Shown piece after piece: positions 7,923 through 14,403 of a DNA stretch of 64,000 nucleotides. Positions within the stretch are counted from its first letter, which is position 1. The number at the start of each line of letters is the position of its first letter. Source of the stretch: Bacteroidia bacterium (lineage in GTDB: Bacteria; Bacteroidota; Bacteroidia; Bacteroidales; Azobacteroidaceae); NCBI GenBank assembly GCA_025996865.1, contig BNTV01000003.1, positions 26,559 through 90,558 on the forward strand, written 5' to 3'. The position numbers were made by a program, and so were the translations under genes. The notes beneath the pieces are model-generated. The model was not told the origin of the DNA and did no database searches. It saw only the letters and a list, made by a program, of their open reading frames with translations.

Positions 7923-10832
7923 TCAGCTGTTTTCTGCTTTTTTCACTTTCAATTCATCGGGAGAATCCTTTGTAAATAAATTGATTGCTTCGTTACTTTT
8001 TGTAAACAAATTGGAAATCCGTTCAATATCCACCGTTACGTCCGGCAGAAATTTGGGCGTATTCATATATTGTAAAATACTTGATCGTAATTGGCGAGCG
8101 ACAATGCGATTTTCCAAATCCGTTTGCAAATCCAAACTCGTCATCACCAGTTTACCTTTGCCTGCTTTCGCTTCAAACAAAGAACCGATTTTTCGGCTAA
8201 GAAACCAAGTATGAATATGTTGAATCAGCGGTTGAAAACCTTGTGGAAATTCCGTAAACTGCATGACTTGTGCGCCATTGACTAATTCCGCCCATTGCAG
8301 ATTGCTGTGAAATTGGGTAGGAAAATCGCCAAATACCGGATGATGCGGGTTAACTAACAAGCCGGTCGTGTGTGGTGGTCGCATTTTGAACCAGGAAGTA
8401 TTCCAAAATATCGGCAAGAGTTGTTGTTTTACATCGCTTCCGTATTTTATTTTTCCGGCGGCCAACAGCAATACATTTCCGCCTTGTTCTAATGTTTGGA
8501 TGGCTTTATTATCCAAGGTATCCGTAATCAACACATTTCCTTTATCAAGCGATACCTTTTCGGGATAAACCCAAAAATCCCAATCGTTAACAAAAGAAGT
8601 GCCGGCAATGCTCATTTCCAAATTCAATTGAGAGGCTTTGGCGATTTGAGACAGCGAAGTATGGACAGTTCCTATCCCGAAACAGTTTCCTATGGGAATA
8701 TTGGTTGGTGTGAAAACGCCTTTGTCAATCGTTAATCCTTGTTCGTCTGTAATTTTCCATTCCAACTGTGCTTGGTGCAAGGAACGAGGTCCAAAATGAG
8801 CCACTTCCACTTGCGCTTTGAAAGGCTCATTATTTTTGAAAACAAACTTCTCCATGCGTGTCAATGGGACAGTTTCGTTGCAAAACCGGCGGAATTGTTC
8901 CGCATTAATATAGGGTTTTGCTTCCCAAAATACGTCCAAAATACCTACCAATGCAGTTCCCTGTCCGGAATAATCATTCAAGGCAAGCAGTTGAAAGCCT
9001 GCATAATCGGGCGTTCGCAAGGTCTTTTCTATTTCGTGCTTATAACAGAGTGCTTGCAGTTTGCCGGATGCCATCACAAAATCATCAGCCAAATTTTCCA
9101 TGTCGTTTTCTTTCAGCAAATCGCGGAAAATTTCAAAGTTTTTGGCTTTATAAACGCCTGTATATTTGCTTATTTCATTGAAATTGGGAAATACACACCA
9201 CTGCCCTGTTTCGTGGGAAACGTAAGGTTGTTTTACCGTATCAATTCTTGTCCGGTAATCCGAAAGCGTTTCGGGATTCGTATTCCAGTTCAATCCGCGT
9301 GCGCCTGCTTTTACATGGTATTGACTGCGAGGTTGCCAAGCCCAACTGTTTCCGACCGATGCGCCGGTATAAACTCTTCGAGAATCGGTTTTTTCCCAAT
9401 ATTCGACAAAATCGCTTACCCAAGGCACCCAGTTTCCGGCAGGCTCGTTTCCGCAAGCCAACATACAGAAAGAAGCGTAATTGCCATAAAACTTATTCAT
9501 CGCTTGGGTTTCCTGTAATAAAAAAGTATCTATCGCCATTCCACGCCCCAAACCCACTCCGTGATTGGGCCAGCTCGGCCCTTCGGGTTGCAGATACATT
9601 CCGGTAAGGTCGGCGGCGATAAAAGCGGCTTCGGGAGGACAAAACGAATGAAAGCGTATATGATTTAAGCCGTGTTCGCGACAGGTATTGAACACTTTTT
9701 TCCACGAATCGACGTCCATGGGGGCATAACCAGTCAAGGGAAAATCGCAATTTTCAACTGTTCCCCGCAACATAATCTTTCGTCCGTTGACATAAAACCA
9801 TTTTCCGGCAATTTTGATTTCTCGCATACCAAATTGCACCGTTTTTGTTGTAGAGACGCGATTAATCGCGTCTTTACGACCGTTGCCAACGTACACAGTC
9901 GTTTTCAATTTATACAACGCCGGGTCAAATTCATCCCACGTCAACATCCCATCGCCCATATTGAGTGTCGTTTCCAAGTCATATAGCCCCATGTTTGCCG
10001 TAAAAGGAATAGTTTTTTCAGGCACTTGATGTTGTTGGTCCGAATTGAAACTTTTTGCCGAAAGGCTAATTTTGCCTTGAATGGCTTTCTCTGTTTTATT
10101 ATCAAAAGAAATAACCACACGGGCGGTTTTCGTATGTATGTCGGGATAGACTTGAATGTTTTCAATAGAAAGCAAAGGCGTTGCCGTCAGATTTATTTTC
10201 CCGACAATGCCGTTCCAGTTTCCTTGGGTTTGGTCGGTAACACTGTGCGAATCTATCCCCGGATTATATTTTGCTTGAATCGTATTATCAATCCGAATCG
10301 TAATCGTATGCTGTTTGCCTGCTTGCAGAAGCGCCGTCAAGTCATAGACATGAGGAACACACAAACTGTATTGTTCTTCTCCGGCTTGTTGGGAATCGAC
10401 CCACACGGTAGTTTCAATATGCGGACGTTCCAAAAATAATTGGATGTCTTTGCCGTTCCAATTTTTGGGAATAGCGACCGTGGTTTGATACCATGCTGCA
10501 CCGGTATAATGAAAATCAGGCGTCAAAAAGAAAGGGAATTTTATATTGCCCGGCTGTCGGTATTTTTCCATTGCCGGACTGTAATAATAGGTGCTGTCAT
10601 ACATACTCCCCGTCCATTTCGTATCTGCCGTTACCACATCGCCTTTCCTGTTTTCAAGCATGGAGCCGGGAAGTTCGATTTTATCTTCCAATAATTTGGA
10701 AAACCATTTTTGAGTGATTCCAACATCGTCTTTATCAATAGCAAAACGCCATGTTCCGGATAAATCCAAGGTTTTCTGTGCGAAAGCAAGCACGGGTAGA
10801 AGTAGAAAGAGGAGCAGGATATTTTTCTTCAT
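7923..10832 (-). CDS. Secreted glycoside hydrolase family 2 (beta-galactosidase-like)
   Basis: A 969-residue protein with a signal peptide (MKKNILLLFLLLPVLAFAQ). Domain order follows GH2: sugar-binding jelly roll (about 20-215, SGTWRFAIDKDD, GAAWYQTTV), immunoglobulin-like domain (to about 345), then a TIM barrel with FYVNGRKIMLRGT, HIRFHSFCPPEAAF, acid/base Glu in LACGNEPAGNW and nucleophile Glu in YVSHETGQWCVFP. An additional C-terminal region of about 250 residues precedes a KSPDELKVKKAENS end. A 28-bp palindrome is read in frame near residues 318-328 (RKDAINRVST), at the start of the barrel. The exact glycan (galactoside or another beta-linked sugar of pectin side chains) cannot be fixed from sequence. 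Confidence 0.88.
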   Translation of the reverse strand: MKKNILLLFLLLPVLAFAQKTLDLSGTWRFAIDKDDVGITQKWFSKLLEDKIELPGSMLENRKGDVVTADTKWTGSMYDSTYYYSPAMEKYRQPGNIKFPFFLTPDFHYTGAAWYQTTVAIPKNWNGKDIQLFLERPHIETTVWVDSQQAGEEQYSLCVPHVYDLTALLQAGKQHTITIRIDNTIQAKYNPGIDSHSVTDQTQGNWNGIVGKINLTATPLLSIENIQVYPDIHTKTARVVISFDNKTEKAIQGKISLSAKSFNSDQQHQVPEKTIPFTANMGLYDLETTLNMGDGMLTWDEFDPALYKLKTTVYVGNGRKDAINRVSTTKTVQFGMREIKIAGKWFYVNGRKIMLRGTVENCDFPLTGYAPMDVDSWKKVFNTCREHGLNHIRFHSFCPPEAAFIAADLTGMYLQPEGPSWPNHGVGLGRGMAIDTFLLQETQAMNKFYGNYASFCMLACGNEPAGNWVPWVSDFVEYWEKTDSRRVYTGASVGNSWAWQPRSQYHVKAGARGLNWNTNPETLSDYRTRIDTVKQPYVSHETGQWCVFPNFNEISKYTGVYKAKNFEIFRDLLKENDMENLADDFVMASGKLQALCYKHEIEKTLRTPDYAGFQLLALNDYSGQGTALVGILDVFWEAKPYINAEQFRRFCNETVPLTRMEKFVFKNNEPFKAQVEVAHFGPRSLHQAQLEWKITDEQGLTIDKGVFTPTNIPIGNCFGIGTVHTSLSQIAKASQLNLEMSIAGTSFVNDWDFWVYPEKVSLDKGNVLITDTLDNKAIQTLEQGGNVLLLAAGKIKYGSDVKQQLLPIFWNTSWFKMRPPHTTGLLVNPHHPVFGDFPTQFHSNLQWAELVNGAQVMQFTEFPQGFQPLIQHIHTWFLSRKIGSLFEAKAGKGKLVMTSLDLQTDLENRIVARQLRSSILQYMNTPKFLPDVTVDIERISNLFTKSNEAINLFTKDSPDELKVKKAENS
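9850..9877. repeat. 28-bp palindrome (in-frame copy in GH2)
   Basis: Arms gtagagacgcgatta and taatcgcgtctttac pair with one mismatch and share a base at the centre. In the GH2 frame (minus strand) it is read as KDAINRVST with no stop. Same family as the copies at 14857, 14944, 16204, 16615, 33721 and 36705. Confidence 0.85.
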
Positions 10833-11007
10833 TTTCGAGATGCTGATTTATGAATACAAAGTAACAACAAAAACATAGAACAACGAATAGAATATTGTTC
10901 ATATATGCGTAAATATGTACAAAACTACATTTCAAAAATATATATTTTCATATACTCTGATAAAAAAATTGTATATTTGTATTCGTAAAACAAAACGATA
11001 AAAGAGA

Positions 11008-11244
11008 TGGAGGTAGCAACGTTAAGCAAAGACACAAACGACAAACTCAGTTTTATCACATTCATTATTCCTGAATTTGCACGTTCATATAAGATGAACA
11101 AGCAAGAAGCCTATCGTTTATTTAAAAAATTACGGCGGACTTGATTATCTTTTTGAACATTGGTGGGTACTACATGCCGACAATCCCTTTTGGGCAGTTC
11201 GGGATTTATATGAAATCTGTTACAAAAACGGAGGATTGCGATGA
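11008..11244 (+). pseudogene. DUF3791 protein, frameshifted
   Basis: Reading from the ATG at 11008 gives MEVATLSKDTNDKLSFITFI then PEFARSYKMNKQEAYRLFKK; the frame then breaks near 11126-11133. Removing one base there restores YGGLDYLFEHWWVLHADNPF followed by WAVRDLYEICYKNGGLR and a stop at 11244. The restored product has the DUF3791 look (short helical protein ending with an ALH/VLH segment) and would be 78 residues. A TATATTTG at 10972-10979 is a plausible -7 element. It was the first gene of a DUF3791/DUF3990 pair like the intact one at 18.1-18.8 kb. A programmed shift at the A-run cannot be excluded but is unlikely given the broken partner. Confidence 0.65.
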
Positions 11245-11265
11245 AAGTATATCATGGAAGTTATC
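11241..11265 (+). pseudogene. First codons of a DUF3990 toxin-like gene, truncated
   Basis: An ATG overlapping the DUF3791 stop reads MKVYHGSYP, matching the conserved KLYHGS start of DUF3990 proteins, then runs straight into the remnant of an EmrA/HlyD gene. Only the first 8-9 codons survive. Confidence 0.55.
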
Positions 11266-11574
11266 CTGATAAAAAACGATAAAAAATGGATTATCGCCAA
11301 CTATCGCGAAAAGCAGATTGAGCATGTCTATATCGGGCAGGAAGTCCGGATAAGGGTCGATGCCATCAACGGAAAAGTATTCAAAAGAAGGATAAGCGCG
11401 ATTTCGGAAGTAACCGGCTCGAAATTTTCCATGCTGCCGACCGATAACTCCGCCGGAAATTTCGTGAAAATACAACAACGAATCCCGGTTCGCATTGATT
11501 TTGAAGATATTCCGGAGGAAGATATGCAAATGTTGCGTGCAGGGATGATGGTGATTACGGAGGCGATAAAATGA
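11254..11574 (+). pseudogene. C-terminal remnant of an EmrA/HlyD-type membrane fusion protein
   Basis: The frame reads IKNDKKWIIANYREKQIEHV, then YIGQEVRIRVDAI, MLPTDNSAGNFVKIQQRIPV, RIDFEDIPEEDMQMLRAGMM. This is the C-terminal beta-barrel region of EmrA-like periplasmic adaptors, which normally exceed 330 residues. The N-terminal membrane anchor, coiled coil and lipoyl halves are missing, replaced at the 5' end by the DUF3990 fragment. A matching EmrB-like transporter remnant lies at 12661-13135, so an emrAB efflux operon has decayed here. Confidence 0.8.
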
Positions 11575-11613
11575 TATTGCGAAATTTGTTGGAAATGATA
11601 AATAATTAAAAAT

Positions 11614-12147
11614 ATGGAACTACAAACAGAAAGAATGATACTGCGTCCTTGGCAGGACAGCGATGCTGAAGCCCTTTATGCCATTGCGTCTAATCCGGAG
11701 GTTGGATTAAATGCCGGATGGGAACCACATAAAAGCGTAGAACACAGCAGGGAAATGATTCGTACAATATTTTCCGAAAAAGAATTTTATGCCATTGTTT
11801 TAAAGGACACAAACGAATTGGTTGGTTGTGTCGGGTTTCTTTTGGGCGATGCGAAACACAGTAAAAAAATGGGTGATAATGATGCCGAAGCCGGTTATTG
11901 GATAGGTGTTCCCTACTGGGGGCAAGGACTTATTCCCGAAGCAATGCGTGAACTTATCAGGCACGGATTTGAAGATTTGGCATTAGATGCAATATGGGAG
12001 GGATATTACGAAGGCAACATACGGTCAAAACGTGTTGCTGATAAATTGGGATTTATTTATCAATTTACCGAAGCGGAAAATGAAAAAGACAGTCCGCTCC
12101 ATTTGACCCAAGATATTCATTTTTATTGTATAACTAAACAGGAATAG
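11614..12147 (+). CDS. GNAT family N-acetyltransferase (RimJ/RimL-like)
   Basis: A 177-residue acetyltransferase with the RimJ/RimL layout: LQTERMILRPWQDSDAEALY start, ELVGCVGFLL central strand, EAGYWIGVPYWGQGLIPEA acetyl-CoA loop and NIRSKRVADKLGF helix. It would transfer acetyl from acetyl-CoA to an amine of a protein, peptide or antibiotic; the acceptor is unknown. It is intact although it sits among pseudogenes, between the EmrA and EmrB remnants. Confidence 0.85.
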   Translation: MELQTERMILRPWQDSDAEALYAIASNPEVGLNAGWEPHKSVEHSREMIRTIFSEKEFYAIVLKDTNELVGCVGFLLGDAKHSKKMGDNDAEAGYWIGVPYWGQGLIPEAMRELIRHGFEDLALDAIWEGYYEGNIRSKRVADKLGFIYQFTEAENEKDSPLHLTQDIHFYCITKQE

Positions 12148-12164
12148 GCAAAAAGTAAAGAAAT

Positions 12165-12248
12165 ATGAATAACTCCATTTTTGAAAATAGGCTGTCGCAA
12201 TATTCGCTGACAACAAAAGAGGAAAAAGACAATGCAATGCACAAAATG
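12165..12248 (+). pseudogene. N-terminal remnant of an AbiEii-like nucleotidyltransferase
   Basis: The frame starts MNNSIFENRLSQYSLTTKEE and continues KDNAMHKM before running into a repeat array. This start resembles AbiEii/AbiGii-type toxins (FExMLSxYxLTTxxxxxNAxxEVMQQIALAGL), with everything after about 28 residues lost. The assignment is from memory of the family; a different origin is possible. Confidence 0.4.
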
Positions 12249-12640
12249 AAACCTCTAACGAGGTTTTGTGTAAAAGACGGTAAATTATCTTCTATTAATA
12301 TGAAAATCCTGACGGATTATCAACGCTTTTTGCCTGTCAAGGCATTCATGTCAATAGAACGAACAAATAATACAATATACGATTTGCCCGTCAGGGCATT
12401 CATATCAATAGAAAAAACGTACAACACAACAACAAATCCCCATAGGGGATTCACAATTTAACACGTTGAAAATATGGCAAATACCTATACGCAAATTTAT
12501 ATTCATTATGTTTTCAAGCCGATTGAATGATGTGAAACCTCTACGAGGTTTTGGTCTGCGGGGATGATTCGTTTTCTATTGATATGAAAATCCTAACGGA
12601 TTATCAACGCTTTTTGCCCGTCAATGCAATGCGATTTAAT
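12239..12640. repeat. Cluster of short palindromes with tattgatatga-type spacers
   Basis: Successive short dyads occur at irregular spacing: aacctctaacgaggtt, aatcctgacggatt, tgcctgtcaaggca, tgcccgtcagggca, aatccccataggggatt, then again aacctctacgaggtt, aatcctaacggatt and tgcccgtcaatgca. Several are joined by the shared spacer tctattaatatga or its reverse tcatatcaatagaa. Related pieces recur at 31040-31125. There is no constant repeat-spacer period, so it is not CRISPR. An incidental open frame crosses part of it. Confidence 0.7.
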
Positions 12641-12660
12641 TTTATAAAAAAATAAAAAAT

Positions 12661-13135
12661 GATTGTCACTTTTCCCAAACGAAATGCCGTTGACCTGTTC
12701 CGCGATTGGGTGCCCAAATGGATGGAACCGGTTGTGGCATTGATAATTCTTCTCCCGGTGTTAGTTATCAATGGTGCCTATTGTATGCCTCATCCAGTGT
12801 GTTGGTGGCTGCTTATACCACCGGCGTTCTTCGATTGAGCAGCACCCGTGTCAACGAATTGTATCTCTATGTTCCTGCGGGGCGTTGGAATGGTAACGCT
12901 GTTTGTCGCTTTTGCCATCTATGGGGTTTATGGTTTGGAAGAAGCCCGGCAGATAGCTACGAACTCTTTGTATCAACAGGTGCAAATACAAGCCGTTACT
13001 GTAAGTATCAAAAATATTGCCGGTTGGATGTTGATTATCGGCATTATCCTGTTGATAGGTATTGTGCTCTATTTCCTTCAATTTAAGCCTGTCCGGTTGA
13101 TGAAGGTCGGAAAGGATATGTCCGGGTCTTTATAA
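12661..13135 (+). pseudogene. EmrB-like MFS transporter, internally deleted and frameshifted
   Basis: The 5' part reads MIVTFPKRNAVDLFRDWVPK then WMEPVVALIILLPVLVINGA, like the N-terminus and first membrane helix of Bacteroidales EmrB-type transporters. It breaks near 12780. After a frame change the 3' part, read from about 12866, gives FLRGVGMVTLFVAFAIYGVY and a final helix WMLIIGIILLIGIVLYFLQF. Family members have about 500 residues with 12-14 helices; most of the middle is gone. It is the partner of the EmrA remnant at 11254. Confidence 0.65.
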
Positions 13136-13222
13136 TAGACACGCGGCATATGTGTTTGTGCCGTTACCACAGATATGTAAAAAAAATATATCTTTGTAAA
13201 TAGATATGAAAATACTTATATT

Positions 13223-14245
13223 ATGAAACAAAATGATTCTAAAACACAGAGTATTAGAACTTTAAAATACATGCTGATAATGTCCATTCTATCGGTTCTA
13301 TTCTCATGTTATCCAACACTGACAGTCAATATGAAAAATACTAAAAAATATCCTCCTCTTGAAACAAATTCTACTTGGGTTATATACAACAAGCCACAGC
13401 AAATACCCATAGAATCAGAGAAATTAGCCGAAATAACCGTTAATTGCATTGAAGGCGTTTCAAAAAATTGTGATTCTATTTCTATTTTTTCTACTGTGGA
13501 AATCGAGTCAAAAAAAATAGGAGGAAATGCCCTCTTAATAAAAACACATAAGCAACCCTCACTTTTGAATTCCAATTATCAATTGAACGCTGATATAATG
13601 AAGGTTTTTGATTTTTTATCTCCCCCCGATTCTCTTTATACCAAAAGGATACCCAAAAACACCGAAACTTATGGTAAAGGAACATGGGATTTGCGATTAT
13701 CTCTGCCATACATAAACTACTTTTCTCTCAAACCGGATGGCAAACGAAACATATCAAGTATTGGTTTTTTAGGTGTATTGGCAGGCATTGATTATTATCG
13801 TTCAAACACACAATATCTAAGTCTATTTGCAGGTTCCGGAATGGATTTCTTTTTACCTTTTCCTGCAGTTGTTGATTGGAAAGACGGAGAAGAAGATTAT
13901 TTTTCTTCAGTATATTTTGGAATAACGAACAATCATAGGCACAAATATTTTACATTTGGTTATGGTCTGTCTTATTCACACAATTTATGGAGACATGTAT
14001 ATTATGGTGACCATGACAACGATGGTGATTATGATGATATACCGCCAAATAAAGAATATTCCGACAATACTTTAGGTTTGATGCTTTCAGCTTATTGGTT
14101 TCCAAAAAATAATTTTAGCATAGGTATAATCTACAGACCCGATTTTTTGCGATTAAATGCAAATCCCATATTAAAATATGAACATTTGATAAGTGTTGAT
14201 TTTGCATGGAAGATACGATTAAAAACAACAAGCAGGAAAAAATAA
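13223..14245 (+). CDS. Hypothetical lipoprotein with beta-barrel-like C-terminal half
   Basis: A 340-residue protein with a lipoprotein-type signal (hydrophobic run then SVLFSCYP, lipidated Cys near residue 30). The N-terminal half is an unrecognised domain. The C-terminal half has alternating hydrophobic/aromatic strands (SIGFLGVLAGIDYYR, YLSLFAGSGMDFFLPF, KYFTFGYGLSYSHNLW, LGLMLSAYWF, FSIGIIYRPDF) typical of small outer-membrane barrels. An acidic loop DHDNDGDYDD may bind a cation. The gene is AT-richer than the flanking CAZymes. Function unknown. Confidence 0.7.
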   Translation: MKQNDSKTQSIRTLKYMLIMSILSVLFSCYPTLTVNMKNTKKYPPLETNSTWVIYNKPQQIPIESEKLAEITVNCIEGVSKNCDSISIFSTVEIESKKIGGNALLIKTHKQPSLLNSNYQLNADIMKVFDFLSPPDSLYTKRIPKNTETYGKGTWDLRLSLPYINYFSLKPDGKRNISSIGFLGVLAGIDYYRSNTQYLSLFAGSGMDFFLPFPAVVDWKDGEEDYFSSVYFGITNNHRHKYFTFGYGLSYSHNLWRHVYYGDHDNDGDYDDIPPNKEYSDNTLGLMLSAYWFPKNNFSIGIIYRPDFLRLNANPILKYEHLISVDFAWKIRLKTTSRKK

Positions 14246-14403
14246 TTGAAAGATATGCCCCGAATAACAAAATTGGAGAATAATGCCATACGCCAAAACG
14301 CCACTGCTAATTTTGTACAAAATCCCCTATATCTGAATAAAAATCCATTGCCATATCAAACATTTTTTTGTTCCTTTGTTGCTTTAATTCTTAAATCATT
14401 CTC

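Noticed and set aside
8739..9518. 259-codon plus-strand frame opposite the GH2 gene
   Set aside because: Covers GH2 catalytic motifs on the other strand; composition typical of an antisense frame.
12239..12640. CRISPR array
   Set aside because: The dyads differ in core sequence and spacing, no constant repeat of 25-40 bp exists and no cas genes are in the window.
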